Shown here: in pieces, positions 16,399 through 26,476 of the stretch
Numbering within the stretch: position 1 is the stretch's first letter
Layout of the letters: each line of letters opens with the position of its first letter
Assembly (NCBI RefSeq): GCF_002367995.1
Contig: NZ_AP018207.1
Span: 6,088,646-6,152,645 of the forward strand
Direction of reading: 5' to 3'
From: Calothrix brevissima NIES-22
GTDB lineage: Bacteria; Cyanobacteriota; Cyanobacteriia; Cyanobacteriales; Nostocaceae
Length of the DNA stretch: 64,000 nt
Notes under the pieces: model-generated
Seen by the model: only the letters and a program-made list of their open reading frames with translations
Told to the model about the DNA's origin: nothing
The model's database searches: none
Translations under genes and position numbers: made by a program

Positions 16399-16998
16399 TT
16401 GAGCAAATTTCCTATTGATGGTTAATCTCAGATAGCTCTGCCATACAAAACTTATTATTTCATTTATGCGCTATTCTGTGCGATCGCCTAATTTTTATTC
16501 TCTGTAGGCATTTTTTTATGCTCGGTATTCTTTTTCGCTTAACATCTTCATAATCTTGTTAACCTCCATCTTACTGATTATGTGCACATCAAAGTTGTTT
16601 GTCTTCACTCTCGGCGACAAACTTAATTTACTGAGATTTAGCCATATTTTTTATGACTAACCTCTTGCGTAAATTTACGGTGGTAAATGCAAAATCTCAG
16701 AGGAAGAACTTCATCAAAATTAAACAGAACTATCTTCCTATACCCTGGAGCTTAATATTCAGGACTAGTTTAATACCTGATTCAGGTAATTCAAATGAGT
16801 AATAATACTCATTGACACAGATAGGCAGATTGTAAATTGCTACTAAATTCATCTTGTAAAAATCCGCAAATCCCCTCAGTGACCATATGTCAACCCATCG
16901 ACAGAAGTAAACTAAATCTAAGAAAAAACTTTATCAAATCCTTAAAATTGCAATTTGTTAAGTTTTTCTATACCTTTGTTAAAAAGAGAAAAATCAGC
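16399..16998. other. 600-bp divergent intergenic region (secretion-like cluster / rsmH)
   Basis: AT-rich, with no gene I can support. The reading frame of rsmH stays open from 16837, but that extension has a different composition and no ribosome site. Promoters for both the minus-strand secretion-like cluster and rsmH should be here; I cannot mark them securely. Confidence 0.55.
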
Positions 16999-17895
16999 AT
17001 GAACATAGATTCGCCAACCCCATCGGATGCAGAAGCAACAATGTTTTCCCATATTCCCGTTTTGAGTCGGGAGTTAATTGAAGGTTTAGCGGTGCATCCA
17101 GGGGGACATTATCTAGATGCAACAGTTGGTGGTGGCGGTCACACTCGTCTCTTGCTAGAAGCGGCTTTAAATGTCCAGGTTACAGCCATCGATCAAGATG
17201 CAGATGCTTTAGCCGCAGCACAAAAGTATTTAGCCGGATATGAAGAACAAGTAAATTTCGTTTATAGTAACTTTGCAGCTTATGAATTTACACACGGTAC
17301 TTTTGATGGTATAATAGCTGACTTGGGCGTGAGTTCTTACCATTTAGATACACCGGAGCGTGGCTTTAGCTTTCGCCTTGCGGCTAACTTAGATATGCGC
17401 ATGGATCGAGGACAATCGTTAACTGCTGCTGATGTAATTAATGATTGGGATGAAGGAGAATTAGCAGAAATCTTTTTTAAATACGGTGAGGAAAGATTAT
17501 CGCGACGCATCGCCAGACGCATTGTAGAACGGCGTCCTTTACAGACTACTGTAGAATTAGCCGAGGCGATCGCATCTTGCGTACCACCAAAATATCGCTA
17601 TGGACGCATTCACCCAGCTACCAGAGTGTTTCAAGCATTGCGCATTGTTGTCAACGACGAGTTAAAAGTTCTAGAAACCTTTTTAGAGAAAGCACCCAAT
17701 TCTCTAGTTCCTGGGGGAAGAATAGCCATTATCAGCTTTCATAGCTTAGAAGACAGAATAGTCAAGCACGGCTTACGAAATTCCCCATTATTGCGAGTTT
17801 TAACCAAAAAACCTATTACAGCTCAAGAATCAGAACTCGCCCAAAATCCGCGATCGCGCTCTGCTAAGTTGAGAATAGCCGAGAGAATAGATTGA
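16999..17895 (+). CDS. rsmH: 16S rRNA (cytosine-1402-N4)-methyltransferase RsmH
   Basis: 299 residues from [10 protein letters not shown]. It methylates N4 of C1402 in 16S rRNA using S-adenosylmethionine. The family N-terminus [15 protein letters not shown] is followed by the SAM-binding loop [10 protein letters not shown]. Further RsmH motifs are [42 protein letters not shown] and [13 protein letters not shown]. The frame is open 54 codons upstream, but that stretch is not RsmH-like, so the ATG at 16999 was chosen. Unlike in many bacteria, the gene is not in a division cluster here. Confidence 0.95.
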   Translation: MNIDSPTPSDAEATMFSHIPVLSRELIEGLAVHPGGHYLDATVGGGGHTRLLLEAALNVQVTAIDQDADALAAAQKYLAGYEEQVNFVYSNFAAYEFTHGTFDGIIADLGVSSYHLDTPERGFSFRLAANLDMRMDRGQSLTAADVINDWDEGELAEIFFKYGEERLSRRIARRIVERRPLQTTVELAEAIASCVPPKYRYGRIHPATRVFQALRIVVNDELKVLETFLEKAPNSLVPGGRIAIISFHSLEDRIVKHGLRNSPLLRVLTKKPITAQESELAQNPRSRSAKLRIAERID

Positions 17896-17999
17896 GGCAG
17901 ACAAGGCAGACAAGGAGGACAAATGACAATTGTACAGACAAGGGTTCATCGCGTCTCTAACAAATGACCATTGACCATTGACCATTGACCATTGACTAT
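17892..17999. repeat. mixed short-repeat tract
   Basis: GGCAGACAA/GGAGGACAA units, then TTGTACAGACAAGGGTTCATCGCGTC (an altered GACGCGAT element) and five GACCATT/GACTATT heptamers (about 17964-17999). It lies between the convergent rsmH and kinase genes. Confidence 0.7.
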
Positions 18000-19474
18000 T
18001 GACTAATTTTTCTCGGTAATTCAATTTGAAATGTAGAACCTTCTCCAACTTGGCTGAAGACGCTGATTTTACCTTGCATCATCTGCAATAAGGATCTGGT
18101 AATGGCTAAACCTAAACCCATACCTTCATATTGACGACTATTACTTTGATCGACTTGGCGGAATTGCTCAAAAATACACTCTAGGTGATGGGGTGCAATT
18201 CCTATACCTGTATCTTGCACCGCGATCGCAATTTTATCACTGGATATGTCCCAGGCTTTAACTGTAACTTTACCTCTGGGTGTAAATTTGATGGCGTTTA
18301 ATAATAGCTTAACTAAAACTTGTCTGAGGCGATCGCTGTCATTAACGATGGAGTTATCAGCCAGATTAATCTCTACCTGCAAATCTAATAGCTTTTCTTC
18401 GGCTAAAAAACGATGTTCGGCTACGGTTGTTAATACTAAATCTGCTAAATTAAATTCTTCTGGGTAAAAGCAGACGTTACCTGCTTCCACATTGGCAAAG
18501 TCCAGCATATCTTCAATAATTGACAGCAGATGGTTTCCATTATTGAGAATGCGTTGCACCATTTCTATTTGTAGTTGAGACAAGCAGGAAGTGCGCTGAC
18601 GCAACAGCACTTGTGATAACCCTAAAATCACGTTCAGGGGTGTGCGCAGTTCATGGGATGTGGTAGCTAAAAATTGTGACTTTAACTCTGCTGCTTCTAG
18701 TAGTTGTTGGTTTTGTAGTTGCATTTGCTGGCGAATTTGTTCGAGTTCGCGATTTTGAGCTAACAAAATTTCGTTTTGTTTGGCTAGTCGTTCTTCTCGC
18801 TCCTGCAAAACTTGCAGCATGATGGTATTGTTGATCGCGATCGCTACTACTTCACCCAATGAATCTAAAAGATTTTGTGATGCTGTATTAAAGGCATGGG
18901 GATTTTCCCAATTACCAAGAGCCAATACTCCCAATCTTCCTGCTTGCGCTGATTTAATGGCTACAGCATACATAGAAGCTGGGGTAAACGTCGAGTATGT
19001 TGGCGCATAGGACAATAAAGGACATGACACTAAGTCATCCACAACACAGTCTGGTTTTTCTCTACTTCCTTTAAATAGCTGGGATACACCAGTAACAAAT
19101 ACCTGATTTAGTAAACTGGAATTGCGATAAAAAGTCTCATCATCGCCGATTGAGTTTTCCCATCCACCCCAGCAGCTATGTTTGGTTTTGAGACTTCTAT
19201 TGAGCTGGAGAAAACGTAATTTTTCCGCACTTATTCCCACAGCGCTACTTAACTCTAACTCTTGAGTTTGAGCATTATATAACGCTATCAAACAAAACTG
19301 AGCGCTATCCACTGTATTACGCACTTCCCTGACTATTAATTCTAATAAGTCTGGTAAATGGATAAGTCGCTGATTTGTCAGGTTAGTTAGTAGCTGGAGT
19401 ATCTCTAGTTGTTGAGGTAGTTGGGGGGAGATTGATTCTTTCCCCATATGGCTGTGCTTTCCAGTTAACATCAT
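17996..19474 (-). CDS. GAF-domain sensor histidine kinase
   Basis: 492 residues. A GAF-like sensor region spans about 35-220, a coiled coil about 222-262, and the HisKA phospho-acceptor box is FLATTSHELRTPLN with H274. The HATPase_c domain follows with N and G boxes (VLVKLLLNAIKFTPRG, VQDTGIGIAPHHL, GMGLGLAITRSLLQMM). There is no transmembrane helix and no receiver domain, so it is a soluble kinase that phosphorylates a separate response regulator not found nearby. Several Met codons lie within the first ten residues; the first is used. The signal sensed is unknown. Confidence 0.9.
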   Translation of the reverse strand: MMLTGKHSHMGKESISPQLPQQLEILQLLTNLTNQRLIHLPDLLELIVREVRNTVDSAQFCLIALYNAQTQELELSSAVGISAEKLRFLQLNRSLKTKHSCWGGWENSIGDDETFYRNSSLLNQVFVTGVSQLFKGSREKPDCVVDDLVSCPLLSYAPTYSTFTPASMYAVAIKSAQAGRLGVLALGNWENPHAFNTASQNLLDSLGEVVAIAINNTIMLQVLQEREERLAKQNEILLAQNRELEQIRQQMQLQNQQLLEAAELKSQFLATTSHELRTPLNVILGLSQVLLRQRTSCLSQLQIEMVQRILNNGNHLLSIIEDMLDFANVEAGNVCFYPEEFNLADLVLTTVAEHRFLAEEKLLDLQVEINLADNSIVNDSDRLRQVLVKLLLNAIKFTPRGKVTVKAWDISSDKIAIAVQDTGIGIAPHHLECIFEQFRQVDQSNSRQYEGMGLGLAITRSLLQMMQGKISVFSQVGEGSTFQIELPRKISQ

Positions 19475-20832
19475 AAATTGACTAACGGCGATTTGCTGCT
19501 ATATCCGTTGGTGTTGCTCTCCGTCAGTGATGTTAAATCGCCAACTGTTCCAAACCTGTGCTGATGTAGGTTGTATTAACTTTTGGCGCAGTTTGACGAA
19601 TATTTATTCTGCAAACACACAACGGCTGATCCCGATAAATTTTTACTTTACATGCTCTGGCTACTGACAATTGCAGTTATCAAGTAGATTGTGGCTAAAT
19701 TCAGTTGCTAACTATATTGATTACTTCATCTAAGGTTTACCAATGAGGTTTTGAACGTTCACTCTGTAGTGATTATTTTATCAGTTTATTTCCATAAATA
19801 CACTAGTTTCTAGTCAGTGATTATACTGGTTTTTTACTTTATTTATCTTTATATTTTATCTAGAAAAAATTAAATTTTTAGTAAAGTGTTTTACTGCCAG
19901 TATCTCAAAAATTTTGATAAACTTGAATTGGCTTTTATCTAACATAAATAAGTATATTATAGAACCAAATCTATCAAGATTAATTTCTAATTCGTGGGGT
20001 ATTTTATGTATTAATGACTTATATAAATAATGATATATTGCAGGAAACCTGAGAGAATCAGCGATAAAATCCTTACGAAACAGAAATTTATTAATTTAAT
20101 TATTTAAAAAAATAAGTTAACTACTATTAATTGAGTAATTTTAATGATGCTATGGATATATATTTATTTAGAATTGAAATTATATTTGTATATTTATCCA
20201 GTATTTGCATATTATCAATATTTATATTTATGAAATAATTGTGTTTTTATAATTAAAAAAATATAAAATTTGCCAAATTTTCTCCTATTTATAAAATTTT
20301 TGTAAATTTCTTCTAAGAAAAATATTAATCTGACGGATTTAAATTTTATCTAGATGAATAATCAATGAAAAACTCCACCCACAAGGGGATAGAGTTTCCT
20401 ACCGTTTTCAATAAACAATTAGTTGTTACCACAATCAAATAAATTCTGAAATTACGCATCACAAATTAGCTTTACTTATGAGAAAGCCAATAATGGCAGA
20501 TTTGAGCAGATTGCTAGATTCCCACTCCTGGTGATGTTTCATACAGATGTATTTAATTGATCTATGTCAGCTAATACTGAGCTTTTTCTAACATAAATAG
20601 CCGGCAGGGGGTCAAGACCTCTTGGGGGTGTCACACCTTAGGGAATTTAACATCCAGCTAATCCTGTTTATACAAGGAATTAAGCTTGAAAGCGATCGCA
20701 AAATCAGGTAATACCCAAGTAAATTTATATAATTTCTTCATCATTAGGTAGAGTGATGCCAAGAATAGTCCTTAGTCATTGGTCATTTGTTATGCGAATC
20801 CGCGTTCCGATACATGATTAGGATTTTTGTAG

Positions 20833-20851
20833 GGGCGGGGAAACCCCGCCC
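20833..20851. repeat. GGGCGGGG-AAA-CCCCGCCC hairpin
   Basis: Perfect 8-bp arms with an AAA loop, flanked by GTA and TTGCATGGATTTACCCGCCC. It looks like a GC-rich intergenic repeat rather than a terminator, since no T-run follows. Confidence 0.7.
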
Positions 20852-20889
20852 TTGCATGGATTTACCCGCCCTGGGGTGGATTTCCCCGC

Positions 20890-20919
20890 AAAAAAGGGAC
20901 AAAGCATTGCTTTGTCCCT
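20890..20919 (-). terminator. rho-independent terminator of guaA
   Basis: Arms AGGGACAAAG and CTTTGTCCCT around CATTG. On the minus strand the hairpin is followed by six T residues. It lies about 175 nt beyond the guaA stop codon, in the right orientation to end that transcript. Confidence 0.75.
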
Positions 20920-21037
20920 CAATTAAATAAAATTCAGATGGGTGAAACTAAATTCTTTCTTCCGTTCGCTGAGAAACTAATACACCACGCTTTAAGTAAA
21001 TATACTATTCCAAATGGTGCAAAGGCCAAGAATATAA

Positions 21038-21078
21038 GTCTTTTGACTTTTGACTTTTGACTTCTGACTTTTGACTTG
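21038..21078. repeat. TTTTGAC heptamer array
   Basis: Five to six tandem units of TTTTGAC/TTCTGAC, ending 17 nt before the guaA stop codon. Confidence 0.8.
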
Positions 21079-21094
21079 CGCATAGCGGTACTAG

Positions 21095-22717
21095 TTATTC
21101 CCACTCGATGGTTCCAGGTGGCTTGGAGGTGATATCGTAAACCACCCGATTCACACCTTTAACTTCATTGACAATTCGGTTAGAAATTACTTCCAAAACA
21201 TCGTAAGGAATACGCGCCCAATCGGCAGTCATCCCATCTTCGCTGGTAACAATCCGCAATACAATGGGGTAAGCGTAGGTACGTTTATCGCCCATGACGC
21301 CGACGCTACGAATGGGTAGTAATACGGCGAATGCTTGCCACACATCATGATACAAGCCGCGTTGGTTAATTTCTTGACGAACGATTAAATCCGCATCTCG
21401 GAGAATGTTCAACCTTTCCGCAGTTACTTCACCGAGAATGCGAATCGCTAAACCAGGGCCAGGGAAAGGTTGGCGTTGGACAATTTCTTCTGGTAAACCA
21501 ATTGAACGCCCTACTTTGCGAACTTCATCTTTAAATAATTTCCGCAGTGGTTCTACTAGTTTAAATCTCAAGTCTTTGGGCAATCCGCCAACGTTGTGAT
21601 GACTCTTAATTTTCACCGCTACCCGTTCCCCAGTTTGGGGATCGACGTTGGTATCTGCTGATTCAATCACATCTGGATACAGAGTACCTTGGGCTAAATA
21701 GTCAAAGTGTCCCAGGCGCTTGGATGTTTCTTCAAAAACGCCAATAAATTCGTGGCCGATGCGGCGACGCTTTTCTTCGGGATCTGTAACACCAGCAATT
21801 TTAGTTAAAAAGCGATCGCGAGCATTCACATACTCGACAGGAATATGAAATTGCTCTTGGAATAGCTTAACTAATCTTTCTGGCTCATATTTCCGCATAA
21901 AGCCTTGGTCAATAAACACGCAAGTTAGCTGATCGCCAATGGCTTTATGCAGCAAAAACGCCAAGGTAGAAGAATCAACTCCCCCAGATAAGGCTAATAA
22001 CACGCGCTTATCGCCAACTCTGGCGCGAATTTCCCGTACAGATTCTTCCACAAAAGCTGCTGTTGTCCAGGTGGGTTCGCAGTCGCAGATATGGTAAACG
22101 AAATTGCGGATTAAAGCCAAACCGCCGACAGAATGCACTACTTCTGGATGGAATTGCACGCCATAGAGTTTTCTCTCGTGATCGGCGATCGCGGCACAAG
22201 GAGTATTTTCTGTATGTGCCAGCAGTTCAAATCCTTGTGGCATCTTCATTACAGAGTCTCCGTGACTCATCCACATCGTCGTGCCATCTTCGACATTCGT
22301 CAGCAAATCTGTGGGATCGTCTATATATAGTGAAGCTTTACCATACTCGCCCCGATCTGCCTTTGCGACTTCCCCACCTAGCTGATTTACCATCAGTTGC
22401 ATTCCATAGCACACACCCAAAATAGGAATCCCCAAATTCCAAATTTCTGGGTCACAATGGGGAGCGTGCTCTGCATAAACTGAACTCGGGCCACCAGATA
22501 GGATAATTCCTTTGGGATTAAGTTGCCGTAAATGCTCAGCTGTCGTACGATAGGACAGGACTTCAGAGTATACTTGCGTCTCGCGGATGCGACGGGCAAT
22601 TAGCTCAGAATACTGAGAACCGAAGTCCAGGATCACAATTATTTGGCGATTAAGCTGTCCCCAATGCTCATTTACTTGGGGTAATTGTTCAGTTAGTAGA
22701 GTCACCGCTGTATTCAT
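21095..22717 (-). CDS. guaA: GMP synthase (glutamine-hydrolysing)
   Basis: 540 residues. It converts XMP to GMP with glutamine and ATP in purine synthesis. The N-terminal class I glutamine amidotransferase has the nucleophile C103 in GVCYGMQLM and H190/E192 in GVQFHPEV. The central ATP pyrophosphatase domain has the PP-loop [10 protein letters not shown] (241-250). The C-terminal dimerisation domain ends in the conserved [18 protein letters not shown]. Length is typical. It lies upstream of no other gene on its strand; cbiD is transcribed toward it from 224 bp upstream. Confidence 0.98.
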   Translation of the reverse strand: MNTAVTLLTEQLPQVNEHWGQLNRQIIVILDFGSQYSELIARRIRETQVYSEVLSYRTTAEHLRQLNPKGIILSGGPSSVYAEHAPHCDPEIWNLGIPILGVCYGMQLMVNQLGGEVAKADRGEYGKASLYIDDPTDLLTNVEDGTTMWMSHGDSVMKMPQGFELLAHTENTPCAAIADHERKLYGVQFHPEVVHSVGGLALIRNFVYHICDCEPTWTTAAFVEESVREIRARVGDKRVLLALSGGVDSSTLAFLLHKAIGDQLTCVFIDQGFMRKYEPERLVKLFQEQFHIPVEYVNARDRFLTKIAGVTDPEEKRRRIGHEFIGVFEETSKRLGHFDYLAQGTLYPDVIESADTNVDPQTGERVAVKIKSHHNVGGLPKDLRFKLVEPLRKLFKDEVRKVGRSIGLPEEIVQRQPFPGPGLAIRILGEVTAERLNILRDADLIVRQEINQRGLYHDVWQAFAVLLPIRSVGVMGDKRTYAYPIVLRIVTSEDGMTADWARIPYDVLEVISNRIVNEVKGVNRVVYDITSKPPGTIEWE

Positions 22718-22941
22718 GATGGCAAGAGAGTGTGTGTTAGACTAGATAGTTTATCTGTAGTTTAAGTTGATACCATTATTGGGCAGAGGGCTGAATAATG
22801 GTAAATAAATTCCCTAAACGCGCTGAATCAGTGCGTCAGTTTGGCCTAGCAATTTGACCTGGTATTAAAAAGACAAAATTACCCTAGAGTTGCTACCGAA
22901 AAACTTATTTATGGGGATTATTTATGATTATTCATATTAAG

Positions 22942-24063
22942 TTAACATAATTTTCCGGATAACATACAAGCAGTTTTACTCTTCACGATAATTTTGCGAT
23001 CGCGGTCAAACATCATCGAACCACACACTAGGCTGGATATACCATTTTGGTTATGATTGCGGATATATTCTTGCACGCGGGAGTCAATTGCTTCGGCGAT
23101 CGCAGTATAAACTTGATTCACCCAATTACTGCTTGTAGTTGCATCTAAGGATCTCAGGTATGTTAATGCAGCTTCAGCCGTGGGACTATCAAAGATAACT
23201 TGGATATGTGATTGTTTTAATCCCGCTAAACTACAGTAAGTAGCGAGAATTTCTCGCCTACCATCAGCTAGATGATGATGGGTATGAAAAATCCCCCCGG
23301 CTAATTTCATGAGTTTGCCATGATAGCCAAATAATAAGAGTTCTTTAACGCCAAGAATATCCGCTTCTACTAACATTGGCCCTAACCAATTAGCAGTTTT
23401 GACTAACTGTTGGGGATTAATACCAATTTTTTTGGCTAAATCTAAGCCATTCTCGCCAATACAAAATACCAAGCTATCAAATTGGCTAGCTTTTTGTTGT
23501 AAATCAGCGCGAAAAGTTGCGAGTTGTTCTGGCGTACTTAAAGGTTGAGAAATTCCTGAAGTTCCCAATAAAGAAAGCCCTTCCACAACACCAAAAGCCG
23601 CATTAGAAGTCCGCAGTGCGAGCGATCGCCCAGCCGGTAAAATAATTGTGACTGTAATTCTTTCTCCTGGTGCTAACAATCGGCTTAAGTTCTCTTGCAA
23701 TAATCTTTGCGCATAACCGTAAATAGCTGCTTTTCCCGCACCATTTTCTTGCTTACCAATCCCCTCGCCACCTTTAATAATTACTGCTTCGCCTTCACCC
23801 TCAGCCCATTCCACCATCGCCCAAATCGGTGTATTTTTCGTCAAGTCAAGATTATCGCCTGGATCGCTGCGGGTAATTGCCAAAGCCATATTTTCCGATA
23901 AGCCGGCTACCTGTTCAATGGGGATCTCAGCAACTTCGGCTGGTGTAATTAAATCTACGGTAACTACTGTTAACGGTTGATGATAGCGTAACCAATGTAA
24001 AGCTGCGATCGCAGAAGCACAAGCAAAAACGGGAAGAGTGTATCCAGAACCGGAAATTGTCAT
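22942..24063 (-). CDS. cbiD: cobalt-precorrin-5B (C1)-methyltransferase CbiD
   Basis: 373 residues. CbiD acts in the anaerobic corrin branch, methylating C1 of cobalt-precorrin-5B with SAM. Recognisable family segments are SGYTLPVFACASAIAAL at the N-terminus, ITRSDPGDNLDLTKNTPIWA, IIKGGEGIGK, LPAGRSLALRTSN (usual CbiD wording is GxxxAxxTxN), FGVVEGLSLLGTSGI, LLFGYHGKLMKLAGGIFHTHHHLADGR. Length agrees with the family. The guaA-cbiD neighbourhood is common in cyanobacteria. It supports pseudocobalamin synthesis. Confidence 0.93.
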   Translation of the reverse strand: MTISGSGYTLPVFACASAIAALHWLRYHQPLTVVTVDLITPAEVAEIPIEQVAGLSENMALAITRSDPGDNLDLTKNTPIWAMVEWAEGEGEAVIIKGGEGIGKQENGAGKAAIYGYAQRLLQENLSRLLAPGERITVTIILPAGRSLALRTSNAAFGVVEGLSLLGTSGISQPLSTPEQLATFRADLQQKASQFDSLVFCIGENGLDLAKKIGINPQQLVKTANWLGPMLVEADILGVKELLLFGYHGKLMKLAGGIFHTHHHLADGRREILATYCSLAGLKQSHIQVIFDSPTAEAALTYLRSLDATTSSNWVNQVYTAIAEAIDSRVQEYIRNHNQNGISSLVCGSMMFDRDRKIIVKSKTACMLSGKLC

Positions 24064-24140
24064 TTGTCAGTAGTCATTGGTTAGAGACGCGATGAACCCT
24101 TGTCTGTACAATTGTCATTTGTCCCTTGTCCCTTATCCTC
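24064..24140. repeat. GACGCGATGAACCCTTGTC element
   Basis: The half-palindrome GAGACGCGATGAAC continues with CCTTGTCTGTACAATTGTC (about 24083-24117). A near-identical string occurs at about 27742-27773 and, in part, at 5027-5045. It fills the space between cbiD and the next upstream gene. Confidence 0.65.
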
Positions 24141-24437
24141 TTAAACACCTACTTTTAATAATAGAGCTTCCATCTCTTCCCATAATATTCCTTGTTGAAT
24201 ATAACGAGGTGCTTGTGGATTGTAAGGTGTGGCTACGCGATCGATACTGATAATTTTCGCTCCATCTGGCAAAACTGGGACATCTGGATCAAATGCTGTT
24301 GAGCGCATTAAGGAACTAGAAAAACCCTTAAAGATGGCAATTGTATCTTCCTCATTGTCAACTTCCACCTGTACAACTAAGACTTCTTGCGGGCGTTTAT
24401 TAGTATATTGTTCTAGCCGCTTGCCAATGGAATTCAT
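24141..24437 (-). CDS. conserved cyanobacterial small protein (DUF7734-like)
   Basis: 98 residues. I recall close relatives across cyanobacteria and in chloroplast-bearing plants. The conserved stretches are GKRLEQYT, PQEVLVVQVEVDNEEDTIAI, FKGFSSSLMRSTAFDPDVPV and YNPQAPRYIQQGI. It has no signal peptide, membrane helix or known catalytic motif. Position next to cbiD may allow co-transcription across a 77-bp repeat, but that is not shown. The function is unknown. Confidence 0.75.
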   Translation of the reverse strand: MNSIGKRLEQYTNKRPQEVLVVQVEVDNEEDTIAIFKGFSSSLMRSTAFDPDVPVLPDGAKIISIDRVATPYNPQAPRYIQQGILWEEMEALLLKVGV

Positions 24438-24589
24438 TTTCGATCGATAGAGAATGTTGTAGACTAAGTTGAAAATAGGGGCTAGGGACTAGGGGCTAGG
24501 GACTAGGAAAGAGAGATTTTCATGTTTGGTTGTGGGATTTTTCCGCGATCGCCTAGCTTGAAGTATTTTGAAGTTGATTGCAGTGACAA

Positions 24590-25186
24590 TTACTGTTGGG
24601 TAGCGGAACGTCCCTGTTTACCTAGCTTAATTAAGACAAAGTAGCTCAGATAAAGCACGTAAATAATTAAGGATGTGATGCCCAGAAAACCGAGAAATGC
24701 AGGTTTACTATTAGCATGAAAATATTCTTTAAATAGTAATGGGGCTTCTAACCAAACTTGGCAATAGGAAGTTTTCAAAGTTCCAGCAGAAAAAGCGCAA
24801 CCCACAAAAGGAATAAAGGCTATAGTTCCTAAAATTCCATAAATAGTCATCGCCCATCGCCAAGAAGTAAAAACTAATTTTAACGCCCCGCCAGGTTGAT
24901 ACTCAATCTCATCATTGAGATCCACCCAGAACCATAAAGAAATTGGGATCAATATACGACCTAGCAAACCAGAGAGAAAACTGACTCCAAACCCACCAAT
25001 CATTAAGTAAATAGTAATTGCCAATAAACTAGATACTCGCCAATAAATCGTTAATAAACGTTGTATACCATCAGCTTGTTGCACAAAAGCCCAAATTAGC
25101 AGAATCAGGGGAATAATCACCATAAATATTACCGCCAGTCTGTAATCAATCCACACAAATTGGCGAAACCAAACATCATTTTCCAT
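24590..25186 (-). CDS. DUF3177 family membrane protein
   Basis: 198 residues with four to five hydrophobic helices: about 14-34, 50-75, 105-128 and 165-188. Recognisable family wording includes WFRQFVWIDYRLAV at the N-terminus and LGRILIPISLWFWVDLNDEI in the middle. The family is almost confined to cyanobacteria and has no assigned function. No partner gene is close. Confidence 0.8.
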   Translation of the reverse strand: MENDVWFRQFVWIDYRLAVIFMVIIPLILLIWAFVQQADGIQRLLTIYWRVSSLLAITIYLMIGGFGVSFLSGLLGRILIPISLWFWVDLNDEIEYQPGGALKLVFTSWRWAMTIYGILGTIAFIPFVGCAFSAGTLKTSYCQVWLEAPLLFKEYFHANSKPAFLGFLGITSLIIYVLYLSYFVLIKLGKQGRSATQQ

Positions 25187-25872
25187 AGTTTTTCCTAAAC
25201 TATAAATTAACTAATGAAACTAAAAACAACTACCCTCAAGGATATACCTAGCAAAAATACCCAATTTTTAGGGTGTCAGAAAATAATACAACTGCTTGGC
25301 ACCCCTACTGACTTAAATATAGGATGATTTGGATTATGTATTTTTTTGTACTTCCTAATAGGGAGGAGTCACAGCTATTAGTCAGCTAATAGCTGTTACA
25401 TGATAGCTAACAGTTTACATAAAACCAACTATTTCAACTATTGAGCTATTTCAACAATAAGCCCCACATCTGACTCATAAGGACAATGTGGGATGAATTG
25501 TTGGGCTTAATCTTTATAACAAGTTGCAAAAAAACAAGCAACTCAAAGGTTCGTAACTTTTATTTTGCACCAAATCATCACAATCTCCTGGTGAGTTATA
25601 AAAACTGCTCTAGGGATAGATGTGAGATTAATTCCTACAAGCTCTAATGTTGACGAGGAGAGAGGTTTGGGGAAAATTTAAGCCTCGAAAATATTACCTC
25701 TGACAGTCTTAGAGCTATTGATGATTGTTCCCACTTAATTAGCAAATCTTAAGATAAGTTGAACAAACATCCGCATAGGAGTTAAATTAAGGTGGAAAAT
25801 ATTAGTAAAGCGAATCCTGGTTGCTTGTCTATTAGACCAAAATGACAAAAAGCCGATTTACCAACTTAATTT
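25187..25872. other. 686-bp intergenic region with a strong hairpin
   Basis: No protein gene is supported. A perfect 11-bp stem with a 4-nt loop lies at 25371-25396 (ACAGCTATTAG-TCAG-CTAATAGCTGT). A second weaker dyad, CCCACAT...ATGTGGG, lies near 25462-25494. Both lie beyond the CP12 stop codon on its strand, so either could end that transcript, though neither has a T-run. Confidence 0.5.
25371..25396. repeat. 11-bp perfect inverted repeat
   Basis: ACAGCTATTAG and CTAATAGCTGT separated by TCAG. It is a hairpin of unknown role between CP12 and the DUF3177 gene. Confidence 0.7.
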
Positions 25873-26094
25873 TCAGTCATCGTAAAGACGGCATTCTGCA
25901 GCTTCTGGATTGTCATCACAGTATTTTTCTAAGGAATTTTTCTGCTTATTTTGGCGCTGATGAGAGGCTTCAGCTTGCAGTTCTTCGACTGCATCCCAAG
26001 CCGCAGCACATTCAGCAGAGTTGCTACCTGAGATGTCACAGACAGCACGTGCTTGTTCAACTTCTACTTGGATTTGTTCTTGGATGTCGCTCAT
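25873..26094 (-). CDS. CP12, redox regulator of the Calvin cycle
   Basis: 73 residues. CP12 is an intrinsically disordered protein that bridges glyceraldehyde-3-phosphate dehydrogenase and phosphoribulokinase in the dark and releases them when thioredoxin reduces its disulfides. Both Cys pairs are present: C19/C29 around DISGSNSAE and C59/C68 in YCDDNPEAAEC. The AWDAVEELQAE core motif and the C-terminal Tyr-Asp-Asp are typical. It is a complete, canonical CP12. The promoter should lie in the AT-rich DNA upstream (26095-26476). No clear Shine-Dalgarno sequence is seen. Confidence 0.95.
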   Translation of the reverse strand: MSDIQEQIQVEVEQARAVCDISGSNSAECAAAWDAVEELQAEASHQRQNKQKNSLEKYCDDNPEAAECRLYDD

Positions 26095-26476
26095 AGATTT
26101 AGTTTCGTTGTGTGGTGTTAATACCAGTATAGAAAAATCTAAAAATGGCGGTTTTTAGTTGTATCGTTCACCATTCTAACCACTTAGCTGTTAAGTTAGT
26201 GTTTGAGTCAGATGAACTATAACTAATACAATAAACGATCGCATAAGTACTAAATTTATATTTATCTTTGAAGATTTTGTAGAGTCGGTACTACAAAAGT
26301 ATAATCATACAATATATTTAATGCATCTAGTAGGGAATCAAAACCCTAGCTCCTGAGGCGTGATAAGTCACTGACAAACGAGAGATTGAGCCAGCGTCAC
26401 ATCTGCTCACAGCAAATTCTACCCAGGAGCAAAAGTCACGCAAAACAGCCCCACCAGAGAAAGAAGCCTAAAACTC
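26095..26476. other. intergenic region between divergent CP12 and FIST genes
   Basis: AT-rich toward CP12 and less so toward the FIST gene. No gene, RNA or strong hairpin is seen. Promoters of both flanking genes are expected here. Confidence 0.5.

Larger units (their letters stand above)
19475..21094. other. 1.6-kb region without a recognisable protein gene
   Basis: The first kilobase is strongly AT-rich and has no long open frame. From about 20360 the base composition rises, and several structured pieces occur: an imperfect hairpin AAACTC...GAGTTT (20370-20397), a GC-rich block near 20600-20640 (CCGGCAGGGGGTCAAGACC, TGTCACACC), a GC-rich hairpin (20833-20851), the guaA terminator (20890-20919) and TTTTGAC heptamers (21038-21078). 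An unannotated RNA or a long leader of the kinase gene is possible, but nothing decisive is seen. Confidence 0.5.

Noticed and set aside
16837-16998. N-terminal extension of RsmH by 54 codons
   Set aside because: The extension does not resemble RsmH, is Lys/Phe-rich like translated spacer DNA, and the conserved length is reached from 16999.
22063-22425. Plus-strand open frame of 120 codons within guaA
   Set aside because: Shadow of a highly conserved gene; no independent evidence.
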